Positions 1-6,933 of a stretch of DNA of 37,335 bases are shown piece after piece. The stretch spans positions 1-37,335 of the forward strand of contig JBGPFS010000004.1 in assembly GCA_041483455.1 (NCBI GenBank), given 5' to 3'. Origin of the DNA: JBGPFS01 sp041483455 (GTDB lineage: Bacteria; Chloroflexota; Limnocylindria; Limnocylindrales; CSP1-4). Each line of letters starts with the position of its first letter. The first letter of the stretch is position 1. The notes below the pieces were generated by a model that saw only the letters and a list, made by a program, of their open reading frames with translations, did no database searches and was not told the DNA's origin. A program made the position numbers and the translations under genes.

Positions 1-905
1 CGCTCGGTCTCTGCCGCCTCGCGCTTCGTCTCCAGCTCCTTCGCCCAGCGAGCCGACCGGAGGATGGCGACGACGCCGATCGTCAGCATGGCGACGAGCA
101 TGAGCGACGTGCCGTAGCTCGTGTCGTAGAGGCCGAGTCGCTGTCCTTCCAGCCTCAGCGAGGAAAGCACCACGGGAACCACCAGGGACGCGGCGAACAG
201 CTGCCGCCACAGCAGCGCCGTCGACGATCGGCCACCGAGCACGATGAACGGGTTGGCCGGACCGAGCGATGCAAGGACTCCCACGGCCAGGATCGTCACC
301 GCGACGGCCGTGCTGATGGCCATCTGCGTGGAGCCGGCGAGGAACGATGGCGGCGCGGCGTCGAACAGGAAGTCGAACACGTTCAGGATCGAGACTGCCA
401 GCGTGACCGCAGAGAGAGCGATGACCAGTCGGGGTGCCCTCCGAGCCGCGAACATCGCCAGGCCGAGCAGCGTGAGGCAGATGGTCGTCAGCGGCGCCAT
501 CCGTCCGGCGACCACCGTCCCGGCCTGGCCTGCCTGATCGCGGAAGAGCAGCTGATCGATCCCCAAGTCGACGCCCGTGACGTACTGGGCCCCCGTGAGC
601 AGCGCGATCGAGACTCCCGCGGCGACGATCACGAGACCGACCGTCCGACCCGGGGAGGGCGCGGGCACCCGAGCCAGGAGAACCATGCCCGCGCCCATCA
701 GGATGAAGCAGACCGCCGTGTTGGCCTTCATGGTCGGCGATCCCGGGAGCATCGACTTGAGCGTCTCGACATCCAGGATCCAGCCGAGGAGGACGACGCT
801 CCCGACGGCGGCGGCGATGGACCCAGCCCACTGCGGAGCGTCGGCCAGTGTCGGGCGCCGAGGCCGGGAGGCACGCCAGGCGAGGCCGCGTCGAACGGCA
901 AGCAT
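1..905 (-). CDS. Sensor protein, N-terminal membrane domain (partial, runs off left edge)
   Basis: My reading of the minus strand is open from ATG at 905 to the window edge, about 301 residues, with no stop. It shows about eight hydrophobic segments. The second begins KANTAVCFILMG, and the loop after the third reads GVDLGIDQLLF. Both recur in a membrane domain found at the N-terminus of many PAS/GAF histidine kinases and diguanylate cyclases. After the last segment the chain turns into a charged helix (AKELETKREAAETER), typical of the coiled coil joining a membrane sensor to its output domain. The output domain lies outside the window, so kinase or cyclase cannot be decided. An in-frame GTG at 917 is an alternative start. 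Neither start has a strong ribosome-binding site. No neighbour suggests a ligand. Confidence 0.72.
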   Translation of the reverse strand, partial: MLAVRRGLAWRASRPRRPTLADAPQWAGSIAAAVGSVVLLGWILDVETLKSMLPGSPTMKANTAVCFILMGAGMVLLARVPAPSPGRTVGLVIVAAGVSIALLTGAQYVTGVDLGIDQLLFRDQAGQAGTVVAGRMAPLTTICLTLLGLAMFAARRAPRLVIALSAVTLAVSILNVFDFLFDAAPPSFLAGSTQMAISTAVAVTILAVGVLASLGPANPFIVLGGRSSTALLWRQLFAASLVVPVVLSSLRLEGQRLGLYDTSYGTSLMLVAMLTIGVVAILRSARWAKELETKREAAETE

Positions 906-917
906 TCGAATCGTCAC

Positions 918-1190
918 CGGGAAGGGGGGTTCTCATCGAAGCGGAGACGTTGAGGTTCAAGTGGAGACTCCCACCTCGGAGCAGTGCCTGCCAGCACCCG
1001 AAGGTCCCCCCGCGGACCGCGATGGGAGAATCCGCCGGATCCGTGCGCCATGAACCCGGGCGCGCGGGACAGGATCCTGGCCCTCGTCCATCAGGGCTGC
1101 GACGGCCTGTGGCGGCCCATCCCCGACGCCAACGGATCCCGTCCTGAACGCCGTCAGCCCACCGTGCTCGTTGGATGCGCACCCGACGCG
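918..1190. other. Intergenic stretch without a convincing gene; possible regulator remnant
   Basis: About 270 bases separate two minus-strand genes. On the plus strand an ATG at 1050, preceded by GGGAG about 20 bases upstream, opens a peptide starting MNPGARDRILALVHQGCDGLW. This resembles the first residues of some GAF/LuxR-type regulators, but the likeness is lost after about 20 residues. It may be the stump of a lost regulator or chance. I see no clear terminator or promoter here. Confidence 0.3.
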
Positions 1191-1730
1191 TCAGGCGGGC
1201 GACCGAACCAGTTCGTCGGCGATCGTCGCAGCCCAGGCTTCGATCTCATCCCAATCCCGGAAGTCTCCTGCCGGCATCGCCGCCCGGGCGGCGGGCATCA
1301 GCCTGGTGAACCGCTCCATCAAGCCGATCGGCTTGCTGTCGGGGTCGTAAGCCCCGAAGAAGACGCCCTGACCGCGGGCATGGATGGCGTCGCGGAATTC
1401 GGCGAACTCCCGTGGCTCGGCCTCCGCGCGGACGTCTCGACCCTTCGCGTCGGTGAGCTCGGTGCCGAGTGGGCCGCTGCTGAACAGCCAGGCCGGCCGG
1501 CTCGCGAGCGGCGAGCGGTTGCGCCGGACGAACTCGGCGGCCTCCTTCAGCCAGTGGAAGGCGTAGGCGGCGCTGCCGATGACGTAGGCGTCGTACCCGG
1601 CGAGGTCGCCGGCCTGCTCGACGGGTCGCAGGGTGACCTCGAGGCCGCGCTGCCCGAGCGACCCCGCGATGCGCTCGGCGATCCCCTTCGTCGCCCCGTG
1701 GCGGCTCGCATAGACGACGAGGACTCGCAT
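1191..1730 (-). CDS. Flavodoxin-domain protein (HemG-like)
   Basis: 179 residues. The N-terminus MRVLVVYASRHGATKGIAERI is the classic flavodoxin FMN-phosphate loop (strand, then S/T-x-H-G-x-T). Residues 46-60 (GYDAYVIGSAAYAFHW) match the second FMN-contacting loop. The C-terminal half (FFGAYDP, then an amphipathic helix ending WDEIEAWAATIADEL) fits the flavodoxin-domain proteins related to menaquinone-dependent protoporphyrinogen oxidase HemG. Family members are soluble FMN proteins that shuttle electrons; the substrate here is not evident. The ATG at 1730 is chosen because it starts the FMN loop directly and has a strong GAGGAGGT site about 7 bases upstream. It stands alone, with gaps of more than 200 bases on both sides, so no operon clue exists. 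Confidence 0.85.
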   Translation of the reverse strand: MRVLVVYASRHGATKGIAERIAGSLGQRGLEVTLRPVEQAGDLAGYDAYVIGSAAYAFHWLKEAAEFVRRNRSPLASRPAWLFSSGPLGTELTDAKGRDVRAEAEPREFAEFRDAIHARGQGVFFGAYDPDSKPIGLMERFTRLMPAARAAMPAGDFRDWDEIEAWAATIADELVRSPA

Positions 1731-1953
1731 GATCCGACCTCCTCTCGGGACGCACGGCTGAACGCCTTCCCACCGCCCTTCGCGGCTATCCTCAGGCGCG
1801 CACCGCGGCGACGGGGAAGTGCCATCCGGCACGACCTGCCAGCGGCCGTCGTCGTGCGTCGCTCGGTAGGCTGGCCCCGGGTCTCGGCTCCCGAGCGGAC
1901 TCGCGCTGGCCGCAGAGAGCATCATTCGGGGTACGACACCGGAGGCGCAGCGC

Positions 1954-3639
1954 ATGGATCCTCGCTCGATCAACCAGGCCCACCGGCCGGGCGATCCGGC
2001 ACCCCGGGCTGGTCGGATCGCCGCGATCGTCGCGGTCCTGGCGATCGTCGGGGTGGGCTTCGTCCTGGCGACCGGCGCTGGCCGCCCGTCATCGTCGCCG
2101 GGTCCTTCCGCGACCACGACCGCAGCGCCAACGACCGGTGCCGTCGCGACCCCGACCATCGTCCCGTCGCCGTCTCCGGCCGCGACTCCGACGCCGATCC
2201 CGATCGCGGCGATCCCGGTCGTTCCCGTTGCCGATTTCCGCTCGACCGCCGACTCCATCGCCGTCGCCGATGTCGCGGCTGTCCTCGCCGGAACGAGCCG
2301 GCGCTGGAAGGGGCTCGAGCTGGTCGCCGGCGAGGCGGACGCCATCCTTGCCGGGTTGGCTCTCACGCGGGTCGCGGCGGGAGCCCGGCTGGTCGAGGCG
2401 CCCGACGCAGCGACCCTCATGGCCGACCTCCCGGCGCATCGGGATCGGCTCGCCTTCCTTCGCGCCGACGAGGTCGGTCCCGGCGTCCGCGCCCTCGGCT
2501 GGGGCGGCGTGTCGCTGTTCGGGATCCACCGGCTGAAGTCGCTCGCGGACTGGAAGCTGACAGCGGAGCTCCCGCTCGCGCCGCGCGCCGCCCCAGCGAA
2601 CTCGCCGGCCACCCCGTACGACCCTGCGACGACCTGGACGATGTTCGTCGCCGGCGACCTCGGCTTCGACCGGACCGTCGCGCACGTGGTGAAGGACCTC
2701 AAGAAGGGGGTCGACTACCCGTACGACGGCGGGACCGCCCGGATCAGCGGAACGGTCTGCTGTTCGGCCTTCGACTGGCCGGTCCCGACGATCGTCTCGA
2801 CCGGTCACGCCGGGGCGATGCGGGACCTCATCTCATCGGCCGACCTCGCTCTCGCGAACATGGAAGAGCCGACCCCCGACAAGTTCGTCTACCACCCGAG
2901 CGGCACGGTCTTCACGGGCGACCCGGCGCTGCTCGCAGGCGTGGCGAGGGCCGGGTTCGACGTCGTGTCCTGCGCGACGACGCACATCGGTGACGGTGGC
3001 AAGGCCGGGATCCTCCAGACGGTCGCCAGCCTCCGGAAGAACGGGATCGCCGCCTTCGGGTGCGGCAGGAACCTGGCCGAGGCGCGGAAGCCGGCGATCT
3101 TCGAGCTCGGGGGCGCGAAGGTCGCGATCCTCGGCTACGACTCGATCTCCGCGCAGTACTACGGGGCGACGGCGACGACGATCGGAAGCGCGCCCCTGAC
3201 CGAAGCCTCGGTCAAGGCCGATATCGCGGCGGCGCGCGTGGCCGGGGCCCAGGTCGTCATCGTCTACCCGCACTGGGGGACCGAGTACACCTTCGGGCCG
3301 TCCCCCTTCCAGAAGCGGATGGGACACCTGATGATCGACGCCGGCGCCGACATCGTCATCGGCAACCACGGGCATTGGGTCCAGTCCGTCGAGGTCTACA
3401 AGGGCAAGCCGATCTGGTACGCGCTCGGAAACTTCACGTTCGACCAGAGCTGGTCCGAGCCGACCCTGGAGGGGGTCAGTCTCGAGCTCACCTTCCGTGG
3501 CGGGACGCTCGTCCAGGCCCGGCTGAACCCGCACATCCTCATCGCGGCTGTCCAGCCGAACCTGCTCGACGTCGCGACCGACGGGCAGCGGGTCCTCGCG
3601 CCGGTCTTCAAGGCCTCCGGCAAGCTCTTGCCCTGGTAG
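1954..3639 (+). CDS. Membrane-anchored CapA/PGA_cap-family protein
   Basis: 561 residues. Residues about 21-39 form one transmembrane segment, followed by a Pro/Thr/Ala-rich linker (about 45-90) and a poorly conserved middle part. The CapA (poly-gamma-glutamate synthesis, metallophosphoesterase-like) domain spans about 228-545: AGDLGFDRT near 231, the NMEEP loop (usual NLE), CATTHIGDGG near 340, PHWGTEYT near 441 and GNHGHWVQ near 470. In typical members the third motif reads A-N-N-H-x-x-D-Y-G; here T precedes the His and G follows the Asp. The domain should face outside the cell. Family members take part in poly-gamma-glutamate capsule formation or unknown phosphoesterase chemistry; no capB/capC genes are nearby, so capsule synthesis is not supported. 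The ATG has GGAGG 7 bases upstream. TATCCT (1787-1792) and TAGGCT (1868) upstream are possible promoters. Confidence 0.85.
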   Translation: MDPRSINQAHRPGDPAPRAGRIAAIVAVLAIVGVGFVLATGAGRPSSSPGPSATTTAAPTTGAVATPTIVPSPSPAATPTPIPIAAIPVVPVADFRSTADSIAVADVAAVLAGTSRRWKGLELVAGEADAILAGLALTRVAAGARLVEAPDAATLMADLPAHRDRLAFLRADEVGPGVRALGWGGVSLFGIHRLKSLADWKLTAELPLAPRAAPANSPATPYDPATTWTMFVAGDLGFDRTVAHVVKDLKKGVDYPYDGGTARISGTVCCSAFDWPVPTIVSTGHAGAMRDLISSADLALANMEEPTPDKFVYHPSGTVFTGDPALLAGVARAGFDVVSCATTHIGDGGKAGILQTVASLRKNGIAAFGCGRNLAEARKPAIFELGGAKVAILGYDSISAQYYGATATTIGSAPLTEASVKADIAAARVAGAQVVIVYPHWGTEYTFGPSPFQKRMGHLMIDAGADIVIGNHGHWVQSVEVYKGKPIWYALGNFTFDQSWSEPTLEGVSLELTFRGGTLVQARLNPHILIAAVQPNLLDVATDGQRVLAPVFKASGKLLPW

Positions 3640-3718
3640 CAGGGAGCGGGAGGCCGCGGGACCGGAACGTGTGAGGCGACGGACCGTCGCGACCCGGCAT
3701 GGCCATGCCGTGGGGTCG

Positions 3719-3724
3719 TAGACT
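3719..3724 (+). promoter_or_regulatory. Putative -10 element TAGACT upstream of the mgtC-like gene
   Basis: TAGACT matches the TAnnnT hexamers seen before several other genes in the window. Transcription would begin near 3731, giving a leader of about 23 bases to ATG 3754 that contains GGAG at 3741-3744. I see no clear -35 element. Confidence 0.45.
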
Positions 3725-3753
3725 TCCGTCACCCCGTCGTGGAGCGATCCCGG

Positions 3754-4458
3754 ATGCATCTCACGACCCTCGATCTCGGCCTCCAGGTCGACCTGGCCTT
3801 CCGACTCGCGCTGGCGGCCGTGCTCGGCGCGCTCATCGGGCTCGAGCGCGAGATCCACACCCATCCGGCCGGGATGCGGACGCACCTGCTCGTCGCGTTC
3901 GGTTCGGCGATGTTCACCGTGCTGTCGATCTACGGCTTCGTCGGGGCGCTCGAGCCGGGGCAGGGGACCGCGCCCGATCCGACCCGGATCGCCGCCCAGA
4001 TCGTGACCGGGATCGGCTTCCTCGGCGCCGGGGCGATCCTCAAGTACGGCACCTCGATCCGCGGCCTGACCACGGCCGGCAGCCTCTGGGCGAGCTCGGC
4101 GATCGGGATGGCCGCGGGCGCCGGCGACATCGTGATCGCCCTGGTGGGCACGGGGATCGTGCTCTTCTCGCTCTGGCCCCTGAACCGGATCGTCGAGCGG
4201 CTGCGGACCGGCCGCGAGCGCTCGGTGAAGATCCGCCTCCAGCTCGGCCGGCTCGAGGCGCTCGGCGCGCTGACGAAGGAGCTGGCGGCGCACCGGATCG
4301 AGATGGGCGGCATCCAGAGCCAGCGGACGGGGAAGAATCGGTACGAGATCGAGCTCGAGCTTCGACTCCCGTCCGGCTTCCGGCCGGACGGTCTCCTGGA
4401 GATCATCGCCGGGCTGCCCGAGGTGGATCTTCTCGAGTCCGGCTCGGTCTCCGAGTAA
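3754..4458 (+). CDS. MgtC/SapB family membrane protein
   Basis: 234 residues. The first 145 hold the MgtC membrane domain: a first helix ending LGALIGLEREI, then the signature GMRTHLLVAFGSAMFTVLS, then IVTGIGFLGAGAILKYG followed by IRGLTTAGSLWASSAIGMAAG, with a last membrane helix near 125-145. The C-terminal 90 residues form a small soluble domain of alternating strands and helices (RYEIELELRLPSGF), ACT-like as in many MgtC/SapB proteins. Family members sit in the inner membrane; MgtC of Salmonella aids growth at low magnesium and modulates the ATP synthase, but most homologues are uncharacterised. I prefer ATG 3754 (GGAG 10 bases before) over the in-frame GTG 3739, which adds only five residues. 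It converges on the next gene. Confidence 0.88.
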   Translation: MHLTTLDLGLQVDLAFRLALAAVLGALIGLEREIHTHPAGMRTHLLVAFGSAMFTVLSIYGFVGALEPGQGTAPDPTRIAAQIVTGIGFLGAGAILKYGTSIRGLTTAGSLWASSAIGMAAGAGDIVIALVGTGIVLFSLWPLNRIVERLRTGRERSVKIRLQLGRLEALGALTKELAAHRIEMGGIQSQRTGKNRYEIELELRLPSGFRPDGLLEIIAGLPEVDLLESGSVSE

Positions 4459-4486
4459 CCGTCGGAGCTCGCCCGCTCAGGTCCGC

Positions 4487-5137
4487 TCAGGGCCGACCGG
4501 CTGCCTCCCAGGCGGCGACCCAGTCCCGGGCGAAGGCGGCCTGCGCCGCCGCCAGCGTCATCGCGCCCGAGCAGATCCGGTCGCGGAGCTCGCCCTCGAG
4601 CCCGTCTTTCGCATACGCCCCGACATCCGTGCCGTCGGCACGGACCAGGTGGAGCGGTTCAGGCCAGAGGTTCGCCGGGTCGCGCGGCGCACCGCCCACG
4701 CCCAGCGGGATGAGGTGATCCTCCTCGTAGGAGCGGGGGTCGGTGTCGGTGTAGCCATACTCGACGATCTGTTGCCGCTTCAGGGCGCCCGTGTACTCGA
4801 CCGGCGGACGGACCGTGGTCGTGTAGCCGGTCCGGCAGATGGTGCCGCCGATGTTCGCCTGGGTGACGGCCGGGTCGACGGCTCCCGGGGTGAGCGCCGG
4901 ATCCGGCAGTCCGGGTCCCACCGGACGCGATCCCACCAAGGTCGATGGGCTCGCCGAGCCCGGCGCGAACATGAGCGTGCCGGTCGACGGGCCGGTCGGC
5001 GTCGGCCCGCCGGAGCCGCCCGGGAGGAGACAGCCCCCGACGAGAAGCGGCCCGAGGAGAGCCAGGGCGACCGCCGCCCGGAGATCGCCCGAAACCCGAC
5101 CTGGGTCACTCGCCCGCCGCGACCACCATCCGACCAC
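4487..5137 (-). CDS. Secreted lipoprotein with HNH-like EDHLIPLxxGG motif
   Basis: 216 residues from GTG 5137. Residues 19-35 are a hydrophobic signal ending LLVGGC, with Cys36 as the likely lipidated residue, followed by a Gly/Pro/Ser/Thr-rich spacer to about 95. The folded part (about 96-216) carries YEEDHLIPLGVGG (Asp140, His141) and then DPANLWPEP. This arrangement occurs in small exported proteins of actinobacteria and chloroflexi and resembles the beta-beta-alpha metal core of HNH nucleases (D-H-x-x-P-L ... G-G ... N-L). Nuclease activity is an inference; only part of an HNH motif is visible. A pair of Cys (about 101 and 189) could form a disulfide. The start is supported by a TATCCT hexamer six bases upstream, giving a leaderless message. 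It is divergent from the decarboxylase gene. Confidence 0.7.
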   Translation of the reverse strand: MVGWWSRRASDPGRVSGDLRAAVALALLGPLLVGGCLLPGGSGGPTPTGPSTGTLMFAPGSASPSTLVGSRPVGPGLPDPALTPGAVDPAVTQANIGGTICRTGYTTTVRPPVEYTGALKRQQIVEYGYTDTDPRSYEEDHLIPLGVGGAPRDPANLWPEPLHLVRADGTDVGAYAKDGLEGELRDRICSGAMTLAAAQAAFARDWVAAWEAAGRP

Positions 5138-5143
5138 GGAGCG

Positions 5144-5149
5144 AGGATA
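5144..5149 (-). promoter_or_regulatory. Putative -10 element for the HNH-like lipoprotein gene (leaderless)
   Basis: Read on the minus strand the hexamer is TATCCT, six bases before GTG 5137. Transcription should start at or next to the start codon. There is no Shine-Dalgarno sequence, which agrees with leaderless translation. Confidence 0.5.
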
Positions 5150-5158
5150 CGCGCGGGC

Positions 5159-5202
5159 GCTCGACCCGCGCTCGACCCGCGATCGACCCGCGCTCGACGG
5201 GG
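5159..5202 (+). repeat. 11-bp tandem repeat, about 4 units, between divergent promoters
   Basis: Four consecutive units follow one another: GCTCGACCCGC, GCTCGACCCGC, GATCGACCCGC and GCTCGACGGGG. The first two are identical, the third differs at one base, and the last diverges at its 3' end. The block lies between the two divergent -10 elements at 5144-5149 and 5268-5273. It could be a regulator-binding array or slippage in GC-rich DNA. Confidence 0.7.
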
Positions 5203-5267
5203 CGGTCCCGCGGCCCCGCGGCCCGCCCACGTGCCGAGGGCGAGCGTCGACCCCGCCGGAGAGTCGG

Positions 5268-5273
5268 TAGACT
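5268..5273 (+). promoter_or_regulatory. Putative -10 element TAGACT for the decarboxylase gene (leaderless)
   Basis: GGTAGACTCGGGC precedes GTG 5281 with seven bases between the hexamer and the start codon. Almost the same string stands before the substrate-binding protein gene at 23601 (GGTACACTCGGGCC). No Shine-Dalgarno site is present. Confidence 0.55.
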
Positions 5274-5280
5274 CGGGCGC

Positions 5281-6816
5281 GTGGATCGCAGCGAGCCCGT
5301 CCGACCCGATCCGCTCGCCCAGGCTGGCGTCGGCGGGCTGGGCGACCTTGACCCGTTGACCTTCCGCGCCGCGGCCCACGCGGTGGCCGACCTGATCGCC
5401 GACTACCTCGAGGGCGTCGAGGCCTATCCCGTTCTCCCACCGATCGAGCCCGGGACCCTCGGCCCGCAGTTCCCAGCCGGTCCCCCGGAAGCCGGCGAGC
5501 CCCTGCGGGCCATCCTCGACGACTACCGGACGCTCGTCGAGCCGAACGCCACCCACTGGCAGCACCCGGGATTCCTCGCCTACTTCGGCACGACCGCCTC
5601 GGGGCCCGGGATCCTGGGCGAGATGCTGACGGCGGCCCTCGGCCAGAACCCGATGCTGTGGCGGACCTCCCCGATCGGGACGGAGCTCGAAGGCGTGGTC
5701 GTCGACTGGCTTCGGCAGGCCCTCGGACTGCCGGACGGCGTCGAGGGGCTCCTGACCGATACCGCCTCGACCTCGTCGCTCATCGCGCTCGCCGCGGCCC
5801 GTGAGGCCGCCGGCACCGAGGCGGCAGCCCGCGGGCTGGCCGGCCGGGCCGATCTGGGCGCGGGGCTCCGGGTCTACGCCTCGGCCGAGGCGCACTCGTC
5901 GATCGAGAAGGCCTGCATGACCCTCGGGATCGGGCGGTCGGGCCTGCGGCGGATCCGGACGAACGAACGCTACGAGATGGACGTCGCGGACCTGGTGGCG
6001 ACGATCTCCGCCGATCGGGCCGCCGGGATCCGACCGATCGCGATCGTGGCGACCGTGGGCACGACCTCTTCGACCTCGGTCGATCCCGTCGCCGCTGTCG
6101 CCGACGTCGCGGCCCGCGAGGGCCTCTGGCTCCATGTCGACGCGGCGTACGCCGGGGCCGTCGCGCTCATCCCCGAGCGGCGAGCGCCGTTCACCGGTTG
6201 GGAGCGGGCCGATTCGATCGTCGTCAACCCGCACAAATGGTTCTTCACCCCGCTCGACGCGTCGCTCCTCCTGACCCGTCGGATGGAGACGCTCCGGGCG
6301 GCCTTCAGCGTCGTGCCCGAGTACCTGCGGACGCTCGATCGGGTCCACCCGGTCCGCGACTACACCGAGTACCAGCCCCAGCTGGGCCGGCGGTTCCGGG
6401 CGCTCAAGCTCTGGTTCATCCTCAGGACGTTCGGGCTGGCCGGTCTCCGGGCGCGTCTGGAGTCCCACCTCGCGCTCGCGGCGGCCTTCGCCGCGACCCT
6501 CGATGCCGACCCGGACTGGCAGCGGCTGGCGCCCGTCCCGTTCTCGACGGTCTGCTTCCGTCTCCGGCCGCGCGCACTTGCCGGGCGCGAGGACGAGCGG
6601 CCGGTCCGCGCCTGGCTCGACGAGCTGAACGCCGCCCTGATGGATGCCGTCAATCGGAGCGGCGAGGTCTTCCTCTCGCACACCCGACTCGACGACCGAT
6701 TCGCGATCCGGCTGGCCGTCGGGAACCTTCGGACGGAGGCGCGGCACGTCGAGGGCGCCTGGACGCTGCTCTGCCGCGAGGCGGCGCGGCTCGCTGCCGC
6801 CTCGCCGCCGCCCTGA
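5281..6816 (+). CDS. Group II PLP-dependent amino acid decarboxylase (aromatic-L-amino-acid type)
   Basis: 511 residues, the usual length for bacterial AADC-like enzymes. Visible features are HPGFLAYFGTTASGPGILGEM near 98-118, SPIGTELEGVVVDWL (canonical SPACTELE), SAEAHSSIEKA with the His that stacks on PLP, HVDAAYAGA with the cofactor-pairing Asp, and NPHKWFF with Lys319 as the Schiff-base lysine. The family removes the alpha-carboxyl of L-amino acids, commonly tryptophan, phenylalanine, tyrosine or DOPA, to give amines; the substrate cannot be told from sequence. The start is GTG with a -10 hexamer seven bases upstream and no ribosome-binding site. An aldehyde dehydrogenase of aminoaldehyde type follows after 117 bases, so the two may act in one amine pathway, but the oxidase or transaminase between them is missing here. 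Confidence 0.9.
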   Translation: MDRSEPVRPDPLAQAGVGGLGDLDPLTFRAAAHAVADLIADYLEGVEAYPVLPPIEPGTLGPQFPAGPPEAGEPLRAILDDYRTLVEPNATHWQHPGFLAYFGTTASGPGILGEMLTAALGQNPMLWRTSPIGTELEGVVVDWLRQALGLPDGVEGLLTDTASTSSLIALAAAREAAGTEAAARGLAGRADLGAGLRVYASAEAHSSIEKACMTLGIGRSGLRRIRTNERYEMDVADLVATISADRAAGIRPIAIVATVGTTSSTSVDPVAAVADVAAREGLWLHVDAAYAGAVALIPERRAPFTGWERADSIVVNPHKWFFTPLDASLLLTRRMETLRAAFSVVPEYLRTLDRVHPVRDYTEYQPQLGRRFRALKLWFILRTFGLAGLRARLESHLALAAAFAATLDADPDWQRLAPVPFSTVCFRLRPRALAGREDERPVRAWLDELNAALMDAVNRSGEVFLSHTRLDDRFAIRLAVGNLRTEARHVEGAWTLLCREAARLAAASPPP

Positions 6817-6817
6817 C

Positions 6818-6857
6818 CCGGGTCGCCGTCGCGCGACCGCCTGGCGGAGGGACCCGG
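6818..6857 (+). terminator. Possible terminator hairpin after the decarboxylase gene
   Basis: CCGGGTC (6818-6824) pairs perfectly with GACCCGG (6851-6857), and GGTCGC (6821-6826) can alternatively pair with GCGACC (6833-6838). There is no U-tract, so an intrinsic terminator is only a possibility. Confidence 0.3.
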
Positions 6858-6866
6858 ACGCTGCGC

Positions 6867-6872
6867 TAGACT
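6867..6872 (+). promoter_or_regulatory. Putative -10 element TAGACT for the aldehyde dehydrogenase gene
   Basis: The hexamer is followed by CCCG, as in the related elements of this window. The predicted leader of about 55 bases contains a hairpin CGGCGC-CGG-GCGCCG at 6900-6914 and an AGGAGG site (6922-6927) before ATG 6934. Confidence 0.45.
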
Positions 6873-6933
6873 CCCGCTCGGGGTCAGCGAAGCGCAAGCC
6901 GGCGCCGGGCGCCGCGATCCCAGGAGGCGAGCG

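Noticed and set aside
984..2993. Long plus-strand open frame across the flavodoxin gene and the start of the CapA gene
   Set aside because: The translation is Arg/Pro-rich and matches nothing. The CapA and flavodoxin frames are well supported.
6873..6933. A known riboswitch upstream of the aldehyde dehydrogenase
   Set aside because: The leader is too short and shows only one small hairpin; I recognise no riboswitch consensus.
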